NCBI RefSeq assembly: GCF_000744785.1
Contig: NZ_JQMO01000003.1
Location: 434,001 to 498,000, forward strand
Direction of reading: 5' to 3'
Source of the DNA: Kitasatospora azatica KCTC 9699
Lineage (GTDB): Bacteria > Actinomycetota > Actinomycetes > Streptomycetales > Streptomycetaceae
Length of the DNA: 64,000 nucleotides
Position numbers and translations under genes: made by a program. Each line of letters begins with the position of its first letter. Within the stretch, counting starts at the first letter, position 1. Positions 7,105-15,675 of this stretch are shown piece after piece. The notes beneath the pieces are model-generated. The model made no database searches, was not told the origin of the DNA, and worked only from the letters and a program-made list of their open reading frames with translations.

Positions 7105-10100
7105 GTGCACGTGGACTTCGATCCACCAGCTGAACAGCTCACCGACCAACCGGCCGACCAACCGGCTGAGCAGTCGTGCGACCTCGGCACCTCCGGCACC
7201 TCCGGCACTTTCGGCACCGAACTGCGGCGACTGCGGATGGCCCGTGGCCTGTCGCTGAGCGCGCTCTCCCGCCGGATCCACTACAGCAAGGGCTACCTCA
7301 GCAAGATCGAGAACGGCGGCAAGCCGGCCGGCCTCGACCTCGCCCGCCACTGCGACGACCTGCTCGGCGCCGGCGGGGCCTTGCTTCGGTTGGCCGAGGC
7401 GGCTGCCGCGCCGGGGGCGGAGCAGCCGAGCCGAGCGGCGACGGACGCGGAGGTCACGAGCCCCGACTCCCGCTGCCCCTACCTCGGCCTCGCGCCCTTC
7501 GGCCCGCAGGACGCCCACTGGTTCGCCGGCCGGGATGCCGCACTCGCCGCGCTCCTGGACCGCCTGGCCGAGCGTGCCGGTCAGGGCCCGCTCGCCCTGG
7601 TCGCCCCGTCCGGCGCGGGCAAGTCCTCGCTGCTCCGCGCCGGCCTGGTACCCGCCCTGCAGCGCGGCGAACTGCCCTCCGGCCGCCCGGCCCAGCATCG
7701 CCGGGTGCTGGTCCGAACGCCGACCGCGCACCCGCTCGCCATGCTGCGCGAGCTCCTTGACGCACCGTCGACCCAGGCCCCACTCCCCGCCCAGCCGAGC
7801 CGGCCGCCCGGCACCGGCAGCACCACCACCAGCAGCACCACCGCCGCCATCGCCGGCAGCACCGCCACCGCCGCCACCGGCCTGGTCCTGGTGGTGGACC
7901 AGTTCGAGGAGGTCTTCACCCTCTGCACCGACGAGGCCGAGCGCCGTGCCTTCATCCAGCGGCTCTGCGAGCTGGCGACCACTCCCATCTGCGACCTCGG
8001 CACCGACACACCGCCGCTGGTCGTGCTCGGCATCCGGGCCGACTTCTGTGGCCGCTGCCTCGACCACCCCGAGCTGGCCCCGGTGCTCACCCGCGGCCTG
8101 CTCGCACTGGGCCCGATGACCGCGGGCGAACTGCGCGAGACGATCACCCGCCCGGCTGCGGCGGCCAGCCTCACCCTGGAGCCGGGCCTGGTCGAGGTGC
8201 TGCTGCGCGACCTCGGCCTGCCCGAGCTCACCCTCCCGGACCAGGCCACCGGCTCGACCGCCGACTCGGCCACCGATCGGCCGCTCCCGGCCGCCCGCCA
8301 TCCGCTGGCCGCAGGCGTGGCCGGCGTGCTCCCGCTGCTCTCGCATGCCCTGCTCGCCACCTGGCAGCAGCGCGAGGGCAGCACCCTCACGGTGGCCGGT
8401 TATCTGCGCACCGGCGGGATCCGCGGCGCCATCGCCGCCACTGCTGAGAACGTCTTCACCGGCCTGGGCGACCAGGGCCGGCAGACGGCCCGTCAACTGC
8501 TGCTGCAGCTGATCCAGGTGAGCGAGGAGAGCGAGGAGAGCGAGGAGGCCCGCCGCCCGGTCCCGCGCGACCAGCTGCTCCGCCAACTGCCCGCCGGCAG
8601 TGCCGCCGTGCTCGACGCCTTCGTCCAGGCCCGCCTGCTGACCGTCGACAGCCAGACGGTGACGCTGACCCATGAGGCGCTGCTGCGGGCCTGGCCCCGG
8701 CTGCGCGGCTGGCTGCACGAGGACCGGGCCGCGCTGCTGGTGCGCCAGCAACTGGCCGAGGCCGCCGCCGAGTGGGAGCGCGAGCAGCGCGATCCGGCCG
8801 CGCTCTACCGGGGGACCAGGCTGGCGACCGCCTACGACTTCCTGCGCGATCCCGACCGCCGTGCCGCGCTGACCCAGCGCGAGGCCGCCTTCCTGACGGC
8901 CAGTCACAACCAGCAGGAGGAGCGGCAGCGCACGGCCCGTCGGCAGGTCCGCCGGCGGCGGCAACTGCTGGTCGTCCTCGCGGTGCTGCTGGTGCTGGCC
9001 GTCACCGCCGGTGGGGTCGCCTACCAGCAGCGGTCGGCCGCGTTCGGCGAGCGCCGGACCGCCCTCTCCAAGGCGCTGGCGGCGGAGTCCGCCGCGCTGG
9101 CCGCCGGCCGGCCCGAGGCCTCGATGCTGCTGGCCGACCAGGCGTACCGCACCGCGCCGACCACCGAGGCGCGGGGCGCGCTGCTCAGCACCCAGGCCCA
9201 GCCGTTCGCCGGCCGGCTCTCCGGTCACACCGGCGCGGTCAACGCGGTGGCCTTCAGTCCGAACGGCATCTGGCTGGCCACCGGCAGCTCGGACTGCACA
9301 GTGAAGATCTGGCATGTGAAGGACCGTCAGGCCGACAGCACCCTGACCGGTCACGGCGGCTCGGTGCGCACGGTGGCCTTCGCCCCGGACAGCGAGACCG
9401 TCGCCTCGGGGAGCGCGGACGGCACGGTGCGGCTCTGGGACGTGACGGGGCGTCGGCCGACGGTGACCCTGTTCGGCTCCGGCGGCTCGGTGCGGTCGGT
9501 CGCGTTCAGCCCGGACGGGCGGACCCTGGTCGCGGGCGGTGACGACCATCTGGCCCGCCTCTGGGACACCGCCAGTCACACCCTGATCGCCACCCTGACC
9601 GGCCACACCGGCGAGATCCTGGCCGTGGCCTTCGGCCCCGACGGCCACACCGTCGCCACGGCCGGCGCCGACCACAGCATCCGGCTCTGGGACACCGGCA
9701 CCGGCAACCCGGTCGCCACCCTGACCGGCCACAGTGACGAAGTCCTCGGCCTGGCCTTCAGCCCGGACGGCCGGACGCTGGCCTCGGGAGCCGCGGACCG
9801 CACCGTCCGGCTCTGGGACACCGTCGAGCACCACCTGATCACCACCCTCATCGGCCACAGCGACGACGTCAACAGCGTGGCCTACACCGACGACGGGCTG
9901 ACCCTGGTCAGTGCCGGCGGCGACGGTACGGTCCGGCTCTGGGACCTGGCCACCCGCCGGGTGGTCGGCACCCTCAGCGGGCACACGGACTACGTCCAGG
10001 GCGTCGCCGTCAGCGCCGACGGCACGCTGCTCGCCACCGCCGGGTTCGACCAGACCGCGGCGCTCTGGGAGCTGGGCGCCTCCGCCCTGATCGTGCACCC

Positions 10101-11052
10101 GTTCGCCGAGGTGTGGCAGACCGCGTTCAGCCCGGACGGGCGGACCGTCGCGGCAGCCGACGCCGCGCACCTGATCCGGCTCTGGGACGTCGCCCACCAC
10201 CGGCTGACCGGCACCCTGGCGGGGCACGACGGGTCGGTCTTCGGCATCGCGTTCAGCCCGGACGGGCGGCTGCTCGCCTCGGCCGGCGCCGATCAGACCA
10301 TCCGCCTCTGGGACCTGTCCACGCAGCAGCAGGTGGCGGAGTTCACCGGCCATCAGGGCTCGGTCTTCGCGGTCGCGTTCAGTCCCGACGGGCGGGTGCT
10401 GGCCTCGGCCGGCGAGGACCGGACGGTCCGGCTCTGGGACGTCCGCGGCCACCGCCCGATGGGCGCACTGACCGGGCACACCGACTTCGTCAACGCCGTC
10501 ACCTTCAGTCCGGACGGCCGGACCCTCGCCTCGGGCAGCGACGACCTGACGGTCCGGCTCTGGGACGTGAGCTACAAGCGGCTGACCACCACCTTGACCG
10601 GGCACACCGGCTCGGTGCGCGGGGTCGCGTTCTCCCCCGACGGCCGCACCCTGGCCAGCGCCGGCAACGACGGCACCGTCCGCACCTGGGACGCCGCCGG
10701 GCACACCCTCACCGCCACCCTGACCGGACACACCGGCTCGGTGCGCGGGGTCGCGTTCTCCCCCGACGGCCGCACCCTGGCCAGCGCCGGCAACGACGGC
10801 ACCGTCCGCACCTGGGACACCGCCGCGCACGCCCTCACCGCCACCTTGACCGGACACACCGACGCCGCCTGGTCGGTGGCCTTCAGCCCGGACGGCCGCA
10901 CCCTGGTCAGCGGTGGCAGTGACGGCACGGTCCGGCTCTGGACCTTCGACCTGCGGGACCGCACGGCCGGGATCTGCCGGGTGGTGGGGCGGGTCGGCCC
11001 GGACCGCTGGGCCAGGCTGCTGCCCGACCAGCCCTACCGACCCGACTGCTGA
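7105..11052 (+). CDS. HTH - STAND ATPase (nSTAND1) - WD40 multidomain protein
   Basis: A 1315-residue protein in four parts. An XRE-like HTH spans about 36-95 (LRRLRMARGLSLSALSRRIH). A STAND/nSTAND1 ATPase spans about 124-600, with Walker A APSGAGKSS (K173), Walker B LVLVVDQFEE (D265) and the conserved LTHEALLRAWPRL near 521-533. A single transmembrane helix lies at about 620-640 after an Arg-rich stretch. Fourteen WD40 repeats run from about 702 to 1300, enough for two seven-bladed propellers. The HTH is thus on the same side as the ATPase, and the propellers are probably outside or membrane-proximal. It is a signal-integrating NTPase of unknown trigger. No separate effector gene is adjacent. 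GTG start at 7105; GTG 7111 is possible. Confidence 0.88.
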   Translation: MHVDFDPPAEQLTDQPADQPAEQSCDLGTSGTSGTFGTELRRLRMARGLSLSALSRRIHYSKGYLSKIENGGKPAGLDLARHCDDLLGAGGALLRLAEAAAAPGAEQPSRAATDAEVTSPDSRCPYLGLAPFGPQDAHWFAGRDAALAALLDRLAERAGQGPLALVAPSGAGKSSLLRAGLVPALQRGELPSGRPAQHRRVLVRTPTAHPLAMLRELLDAPSTQAPLPAQPSRPPGTGSTTTSSTTAAIAGSTATAATGLVLVVDQFEEVFTLCTDEAERRAFIQRLCELATTPICDLGTDTPPLVVLGIRADFCGRCLDHPELAPVLTRGLLALGPMTAGELRETITRPAAAASLTLEPGLVEVLLRDLGLPELTLPDQATGSTADSATDRPLPAARHPLAAGVAGVLPLLSHALLATWQQREGSTLTVAGYLRTGGIRGAIAATAENVFTGLGDQGRQTARQLLLQLIQVSEESEESEEARRPVPRDQLLRQLPAGSAAVLDAFVQARLLTVDSQTVTLTHEALLRAWPRLRGWLHEDRAALLVRQQLAEAAAEWEREQRDPAALYRGTRLATAYDFLRDPDRRAALTQREAAFLTASHNQQEERQRTARRQVRRRRQLLVVLAVLLVLAVTAGGVAYQQRSAAFGERRTALSKALAAESAALAAGRPEASMLLADQAYRTAPTTEARGALLSTQAQPFAGRLSGHTGAVNAVAFSPNGIWLATGSSDCTVKIWHVKDRQADSTLTGHGGSVRTVAFAPDSETVASGSADGTVRLWDVTGRRPTVTLFGSGGSVRSVAFSPDGRTLVAGGDDHLARLWDTASHTLIATLTGHTGEILAVAFGPDGHTVATAGADHSIRLWDTGTGNPVATLTGHSDEVLGLAFSPDGRTLASGAADRTVRLWDTVEHHLITTLIGHSDDVNSVAYTDDGLTLVSAGGDGTVRLWDLATRRVVGTLSGHTDYVQGVAVSADGTLLATAGFDQTAALWELGASALIVHPFAEVWQTAFSPDGRTVAAADAAHLIRLWDVAHHRLTGTLAGHDGSVFGIAFSPDGRLLASAGADQTIRLWDLSTQQQVAEFTGHQGSVFAVAFSPDGRVLASAGEDRTVRLWDVRGHRPMGALTGHTDFVNAVTFSPDGRTLASGSDDLTVRLWDVSYKRLTTTLTGHTGSVRGVAFSPDGRTLASAGNDGTVRTWDAAGHTLTATLTGHTGSVRGVAFSPDGRTLASAGNDGTVRTWDTAAHALTATLTGHTDAAWSVAFSPDGRTLVSGGSDGTVRLWTFDLRDRTAGICRVVGRVGPDRWARLLPDQPYRPDC
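10605..10856 (+). repeat. Two nearly identical 126-bp WD40 units in tandem
   Basis: Units 10605-10730 and 10731-10856 encode WD repeats 12 and 13. They are almost identical in bases, far closer than the other blades, which points to recent duplication or ongoing gene conversion in the propeller. Confidence 0.85.
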
Positions 11053-11115
11053 CCCGACTGCTGACCCGATTGCTGGCCCGATTGCTGGCCCGACTCCTGA
11101 CCCGATTGCTGACCC
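11041..11115. repeat. 12-bp tandem repeat spanning and following the stop codon
   Basis: About six copies of CCCGACTGCTGA and variants (CCCGATTGCTGG, CCCGACTCCTGA). The STAND gene's own TGA (11050-11052) is the end of the first copy. The rest of 11116-11328 holds no gene I can support. Confidence 0.85.
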
Positions 11116-11328
11116 TAGAACAATTCCGCAGGTCAGAGCCGGTTTCCCAATTCGTTTCCCGTTTCCCGACGATTGGGCGACGGCTGCCTGCTGGACACCG
11201 CTCGGCCCGGGGACCACTCTCGAATCACCGGCAGCCAGCGGCACCGAGCAGCACCGAGCGTCACTGAGCATCCGTCAGCCGCGCTGGCCGGCCCCACTCC
11301 ATGACACCTCATCAGAGGGGACTCCCTG

Positions 11329-11790
11329 ATGCCCAGCTTCACCCTGTCCAGGTTCCGTACCGCCGCCGTCACCTCGGCCGCCCTCGCGCTCGGCGCCGGC
11401 CTGCTGATCGCCGTCCCGGCCGGCCCCGCCGCCGCCTCGGCCGCCGACTGCGCCGGGGGCGCCAACGGCTTCCACGACATCTCCGACACCGCCTCCGGCA
11501 CCGTCCAGCGCTCCGCCTTCCACCAGGGCGACACGATCACCGTCCAGTCCGCGGGCGGCTCCGGCTTCGCCAAGCTCGAGGGGCAGACCCGGGGCGGTGA
11601 GAGCGTCTGGATGGACTGGACCCGCGACGGCGGCCACACCTGGCTCCAGTGCGGCCCGTTCGGTGTCGACCACGGCGACAACTCCTCGAAGACCTCCGCC
11701 GCCAAGCCCACCAGCTCCGACCCCAACTACCGCTTCCGCGCCTGCGCCCTGACCCTCGACCAGGCCATCACCTGCACCGACTGGTGGTAG
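11329..11790 (+). CDS. Small secreted cysteine-containing protein, unknown function
   Basis: A 153-residue protein with a clear Sec signal peptide (FRTAAVTSAALALGAGLL...) and cleavage after AAASA near residue 38. The mature domain of about 115 residues has four cysteines (DCAGG, LQCGP, RACAL, ITCTD), suitable for two disulfides, and several Trp/aromatic residues. No recognised domain. GAGGGGACT precedes the ATG. A hairpin terminator follows. Confidence 0.82.
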   Translation: MPSFTLSRFRTAAVTSAALALGAGLLIAVPAGPAAASAADCAGGANGFHDISDTASGTVQRSAFHQGDTITVQSAGGSGFAKLEGQTRGGESVWMDWTRDGGHTWLQCGPFGVDHGDNSSKTSAAKPTSSDPNYRFRACALTLDQAITCTDWW

Positions 11791-11806
11791 GCCGTCCCGA
11801 TCGTGG

Positions 11807-11846
11807 GTGCGGTCCCGAGCCCCCTGCCACCAGCCCGGGACCGCAC
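11807..11846. terminator. Hairpin between convergent genes
   Basis: An 11-bp perfect stem, GTGCGGTCCCG / CGGGACCGCAC, with an 18-base loop. It lies between the secreted-protein gene and the opposing regulator gene, and no T-run is needed in such GC-rich genomes. It could stop transcription in both directions. Confidence 0.65.
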
Positions 11847-11872
11847 TCACCCCACTCGCCGCTGAACGAGGT

Positions 11873-12862
11873 TCATGGGCCGGCCGCCGCGAGGACGGAG
11901 TCGGCCGCCGCGGTCCGGGCATAGAGGACCGAGCGGCCGGCTCGGTGGGCGCTGACCAGGCCGGCGTCACGCAGGGCGGTGAGGTACTGGGAGACACCGG
12001 CCGGGGAGAGTCCGGTGCGGCGGGCGAGTTCGGTGGTGGACGCCGGGGTCTCCAGTTCGGTCAACAGCCGGGTCCGCGAACGGCCGAGTACGGCGGCGAG
12101 GGCCTCCGTGCTCGGAACGGGTCGGGACTCCCACAGTGCGCCGATGCCGCGCGCCGGGTAGGCGAGCTGCGGCGGCTCGGCGGGCGCCACCCGGGTGAGC
12201 AGCTCCGGTCCGGTGAAGGCCGAGGGGATCAGCAGCAGTCCCCTGCCCGCGCCCTGCCGGGACAGAGCGCGCTTCCGGCGCGCCAGACGTAGCGCGTTGT
12301 CGTCCCAACTCAGGTATGGGTGCAGCTCGTTGAACAGGTGGCCGGTGCCGTGCTCGGCGGCCTGCCGGGCCCGGTGGAAGACGTCGGCGTCGAGTACGGT
12401 CCTGATCCGAGCCCAGTAGGGGGCGAGCGCGAGCTCCCAGTAGGTCTCGATCTCCTCCACGAGCCGGGCCAGGCGCTCCTGCGGCGCGGCGTACAGGGTC
12501 CGCAACCGGGGGCCGAGCAGCTCCTGTTCGTGTCTCAGGCGGTCGAGGTCCTGGCGTACCCGGGCCGCCGGCGCGGCCAGGATCCCGGTCAGCTCCTGCG
12601 CCAGGGTGGGGGCCGATCCGGTGGGGGCCGGATTGATGAAGTCGGGAACATAGCCCGACGGCGGGATCAACTCGGCGAGCCAACCCCGGTCCAGGCCGGC
12701 GGCGGCCACCCTGGGCCGCACCTGCTCAATCCAGGGCTGGTGAACGGGATGCGCGGCGCCGGAGGTCAGCAACCGAAAGCTGGTGCCGACCTCCCACATC
12801 GGTGAGACGGCGAACCGCACCAGGGCCAGGTCGGTCGCCGAGAACGCCAGCTCTGCCAGCAC
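11873..12862 (-). CDS. ArsR-type winged-helix regulator with N-terminal sensor domain (DUF5937-like)
   Basis: A 329-residue regulator. The first ~230 residues form a domain typical of streptomycete DUF5937 regulators (LAFSATDLALVRFAVSPMWE...). The C-terminal ~80 residues are an ArsR-like HTH (TTELARRTGLSPAGVSQYLTALRDAGLVSAHRAGR in parts), ending with the beta wing SVLYARTA. It is divergent, with a 70-base gap, from an aldo/keto reductase gene that it may control. Confidence 0.85.
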   Translation of the reverse strand: MLAELAFSATDLALVRFAVSPMWEVGTSFRLLTSGAAHPVHQPWIEQVRPRVAAAGLDRGWLAELIPPSGYVPDFINPAPTGSAPTLAQELTGILAAPAARVRQDLDRLRHEQELLGPRLRTLYAAPQERLARLVEEIETYWELALAPYWARIRTVLDADVFHRARQAAEHGTGHLFNELHPYLSWDDNALRLARRKRALSRQGAGRGLLLIPSAFTGPELLTRVAPAEPPQLAYPARGIGALWESRPVPSTEALAAVLGRSRTRLLTELETPASTTELARRTGLSPAGVSQYLTALRDAGLVSAHRAGRSVLYARTAAADSVLAAAGP

Positions 12863-12878
12863 CGCTCTCCTCAGGATT

Positions 12879-12898
12879 CAGACATCTCTTAATGACTG
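12879..12898. promoter_or_regulatory. Candidate operator, CAGACAT-N6-ATGACTG
   Basis: A near-perfect inverted repeat (six of seven pairs) centred in the 70-base divergent gap between the ArsR-type regulator and the aldo/keto reductase genes. Position suggests the regulator's own site. Confidence 0.4.
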
Positions 12899-12932
12899 GC
12901 CACCAGCCTAACCTCGTGGAGATCATCCCGGC

Positions 12933-13805
12933 ATGACACCGGAGACGATCGCCTCGACCACCGCAGGCAGTTGGCAGCTCGACGGCCTGGAGCTGAGCCG
13001 GATCGGCTACGGCGCGATGCAGCTGGCGGGCCCGAAGGTCTGGGGGCCGCCCCGCGACCGGGACGCCGCCCTCGCCGTGCTGCGCGCCGCTGTCGAGGCG
13101 GGGATCACGCACATCGACACCAGCGATTACTACGGCCCGCAGGTGGTCAACGAGCTCATCCGTGAGGCGCTGCACCCCTATCCCGACCACCTGCGCATCG
13201 CCACCAAGGTCGGTGCCCGCCGCACCCCGGACCGTGCCTGGCCGGCCGCCCTGTCACCCGGCGAACTGGTACGGGCCGTCCACGACAACCTGGAGCGCCT
13301 GGACCTGCCGACGCTGGACCTGGTCAATCTGCGGATGACCGGCACCCTGGCCGCCGCCGACATCACCGAGCCCTTCGGCGTGCTCGCCGAACTGCGCGAG
13401 CAGGGACTGATCCGGCACCTGGGGGTCAGCAACGTCAGCGCCGAACAGGTCAGCGCCGCCCAGCAGATCGCCCCGGTGGCAGCCGTGCAGAACCACTACA
13501 ACGTCGCCTCCCGCGCGGACGACGCCCTCGTCGACCAGTGCGCCGAGCAGGGCATCGCCTATGTGCCGTTCTACCCATTGGGCGGCTTCCGCCCGTTGCA
13601 GGTCGACGCCCTCAACGAGGTCGCCCTGGACCTGGGCGTCACCGCCCGGCAGGTCGCGCTGGCCTGGCTGCTGCACCGCTCCCCGACCATCATGCTCATC
13701 CCCGGCACCTCCTCGATCACCCACCTGCGCGAGAACATCGCCGCAGCTGCCGTCGAGCTGCCCGAGCAGGCGCTGCGCACCCTCGACGCGATTGCCACCG
13801 GCTGA
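12933..13805 (+). CDS. Aldo/keto reductase family oxidoreductase
   Basis: A 290-residue TIM-barrel oxidoreductase, probably NADPH-dependent and cytosolic. The catalytic Asp, Tyr and Lys are visible as D62 and Y67 (IDTSDYYGP) and K92 (ATKVG). The usual catalytic His position carries Asn (LDLVNLR, N131), as in some YdbC-like members. LLHRSPTIMLIPGTSS near 245-260 is the cofactor-binding end of the barrel. Substrate unknown. Divergent from its likely regulator. Confidence 0.88.
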   Translation: MTPETIASTTAGSWQLDGLELSRIGYGAMQLAGPKVWGPPRDRDAALAVLRAAVEAGITHIDTSDYYGPQVVNELIREALHPYPDHLRIATKVGARRTPDRAWPAALSPGELVRAVHDNLERLDLPTLDLVNLRMTGTLAAADITEPFGVLAELREQGLIRHLGVSNVSAEQVSAAQQIAPVAAVQNHYNVASRADDALVDQCAEQGIAYVPFYPLGGFRPLQVDALNEVALDLGVTARQVALAWLLHRSPTIMLIPGTSSITHLRENIAAAAVELPEQALRTLDAIATG

Positions 13806-13883
13806 CCACCGATCACCGCCTGCCAGCTGCCGGCTGGCGCCTGCCGCCTGGCGCGCGATCCTGCCGGCCGATCAGGAATTGCC

Positions 13884-13911
13884 TGACTGAGCGTCAGCGA
13901 CGCTCTAGGGT
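13884..13911 (+). promoter_or_regulatory. Promoter with embedded operator for the LLM oxidoreductase gene
   Basis: TGACTG (13884-13889) and TAGGGT (13906-13911) are spaced 16 bases apart. Between them sits a perfect 7-bp inverted repeat, GAGCGTC-AGC-GACGCTC (13889-13905). A repressor bound there would block polymerase. No regulator gene is adjacent on the same strand, so the protein that binds is unknown. Confidence 0.5.
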
Positions 13912-13967
13912 GGGCACTCGGGACGGCGTGCGGCCGTGCCCGGGAGCTGGGAGAGGTGGCATCGACC

Positions 13968-14858
13968 ATGCAGCTGGGCATCTCGCTCGAACCGCCGCGG
14001 TGGCCGTCGAGTGCGGGCGGCATGGTGCTGCAGACCGCGCTGCGGGCCGAACAGCTGGGACTGCACTACGTGCTGATGTCGGATCACGTGCTGACCAGCG
14101 CCAACGGTTCGGGCCTCGACTCGATGACGCTGCTCTCCGCGATCGCCGGCGCCACCTCGAAGATCCGGCTGGCGACCAGCATCCTGGTGCTGCCGTACCG
14201 GCACCCGGTGGCCGTGGCCGGGCAGGCGGCCACTCTGGACATCGTCTCCGGTGGCCGCTTCTCGCTCGGCGTCGGGACGGGCTGGAACGCGAAGGAGTTC
14301 GCCGCCCTCGGGCTGGACGTGCGCCAGCGCGGCGCCCGGACCGACGAGTACCTGGCCGTGCTGCGCGCGCTCTGGTCCGGCGAACCGGTGGACTTCGCCG
14401 GACGGTTCACCACCCTGTCCAAGGCCGAGCCGGCCATCGCGCCCCGAACCAAGGGCGGCCCGGCGATCTGGGTCGGTGGGAGCAGTGACGCGGCGCTACG
14501 CCGGGCGTTGCGCTTCGGCGACGGCTGGCACGGCAGCGCCGCCGACGAGGCCGCCGTCCGAGACGTCCGCAGTCGGCTGGCCGTGCTCGGCGAGGAGCTC
14601 GACCGGGACCCGGAGCAGCTCAAGCTCTCCTCGGTCTGCTTCCTGGTCCCGCCGGGCTTCGAGACCAACGGTCCGCTGCCCGGTTCGCTGCTGGGCGGTC
14701 CGGCCGCGAGCACTCAGCAACTGCTGGACGCGCTCGGCCGGCTGGGTGCGGCGGGCCTGTCGATGGTCTCGCTCTGGATGCCGCTCGACCCGCACCAGCT
14801 CTCGGACGCCCTCGGCTGGGTGGCCACCGAGCTGCTGCCGGACCTGCGCGTGATCTGA
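13968..14858 (+). CDS. F420-type LLM-class oxidoreductase (TIGR03619-like)
   Basis: A 296-residue luciferase-like TIM-barrel flavin/F420 enzyme: LGISLEPPRWPSSAGG, VLMSDHVLTS, LATSILVLPYRHPVAVAGQ, GRFSLGVGTGWN and GGPAIWVGGSS are typical. GGGAGAGG lies about 11 bases before the ATG at 13968; GTG 13956 overlaps that ribosome binding site and is less likely. Probably cytosolic and hydride-transferring from F420H2; substrate unknown. It appears monocistronic. Confidence 0.87.
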   Translation: MQLGISLEPPRWPSSAGGMVLQTALRAEQLGLHYVLMSDHVLTSANGSGLDSMTLLSAIAGATSKIRLATSILVLPYRHPVAVAGQAATLDIVSGGRFSLGVGTGWNAKEFAALGLDVRQRGARTDEYLAVLRALWSGEPVDFAGRFTTLSKAEPAIAPRTKGGPAIWVGGSSDAALRRALRFGDGWHGSAADEAAVRDVRSRLAVLGEELDRDPEQLKLSSVCFLVPPGFETNGPLPGSLLGGPAASTQQLLDALGRLGAAGLSMVSLWMPLDPHQLSDALGWVATELLPDLRVI

Positions 14859-14867
14859 CTCCCCGGC

Positions 14868-14958
14868 GGGGCCGGCCGCCCAGGCGATTCCGGCCACCCA
14901 GGCGGGCCGACCGCTCAAGAAAGCCGACCGCTCAAGCGGGTCCGACCGCCCAGGCGCG
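14868..14958. repeat. ~18-bp degenerate tandem repeat after the LLM gene
   Basis: Five degenerate units of the type GACCGCTCAAGAAAGCC or GGCCGCCCAGGCGATTCC fill the convergent gap between the LLM gene and ogt. No hairpin terminator is obvious. Confidence 0.6.
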
Positions 14959-14976
14959 GGCCCGCACCCGACAGCC

Positions 14977-15495
14977 TCAGCCCCGCCCGACCGGCCAGGC
15001 GCCCTCGTGCGCCAGCAGGTACTCCTTGCGCTCCAGGCCGCCGGCGTAGCCGGTCAGCGCGCCGGTGGCGCCGATCACCCGGTGGCACGCGCGGACGATG
15101 AGCAGCGGATTGGCCCCGATCGCGGAGCCGACGGCGCGCACTGCGGCCCGCGAGGCGCCGATCTGCTCGGCGAGCCGGCCGTAGGTGCTGGTCCCGCCGT
15201 ACGGCACGGTGTCGATCGCCTGCCAGACCCGCTGCTGGAACTCCGTCCCCCGGGCCCGCAGCTCGAGGTCGAACTCCTTCAGGTCCCCGGCGAAGTACGC
15301 CTGCAGCTGCTCGGCCACCGCGACGAAGGCCGGGGCATCCTCGCGCCAGTCGTCCCGGACGGTGGCCGCGCCCTTCTGGCCGGTCATCGAGAGCGAGCAG
15401 AGAGCCAGCCCGCCGGGGGCGGTCGCGGACTCCTCGCCGACCAGCAGCAAGGCGCCGAGCGGGCTCTCGATGGTGGTGTGCACGGTGGTGGTCAC
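14977..15495 (-). CDS. ogt: Methylated-DNA-protein cysteine methyltransferase (Ogt type)
   Basis: A 172-residue suicide repair protein that transfers alkyl groups from O6-alkylguanine to its own cysteine. Features: N-terminal ribonuclease-like domain, winged helix with TEFQQRVWQAIDTVPYGGTSTYGRLA, the Asn hinge (ANPLLIV) and active-site C137. The active site reads RACHRVIG instead of the near-universal PCHRV. The proline next to the nucleophile is Ala, and the second proline of the usual NPxPI segment is Leu. The catalytic C137-H138-R139 core is kept, so it is probably active with altered substrate preference. Confidence 0.92.
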   Translation of the reverse strand: MTTTVHTTIESPLGALLLVGEESATAPGGLALCSLSMTGQKGAATVRDDWREDAPAFVAVAEQLQAYFAGDLKEFDLELRARGTEFQQRVWQAIDTVPYGGTSTYGRLAEQIGASRAAVRAVGSAIGANPLLIVRACHRVIGATGALTGYAGGLERKEYLLAHEGAWPVGRG

Positions 15496-15675
15496 GGCGC
15501 TGGGCCTCTCTCGTTCGCGGGTCGTCTACCCCTCTACTGTGCCGTCTCGCGGATGTCCGGTCTGGCGGATTTCGGACCTGGCACTCGCGCACAATTCATT
15601 CACAACTCATTGTTCGAGCTCGCGCGACCCGGTACCGTCGAAATGGGTTTAAATTCGAACGAAACAGGACCAAGC

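Noticed and set aside
7105..11052. A complete antiphage defence operon around the STAND protein
   Set aside because: Neighbours are a MarR regulator and a small secreted protein; no nuclease, TIR, protease or other effector gene is adjacent, so defence is not supported by context.
6982..11271. A 1429-codon minus-strand frame covering the STAND-WD40 gene
   Set aside because: It is an antisense shadow: low-complexity Gly/Ala/Arg composition, no domains, and the plus strand shows clear HTH, Walker and WD40 motifs.
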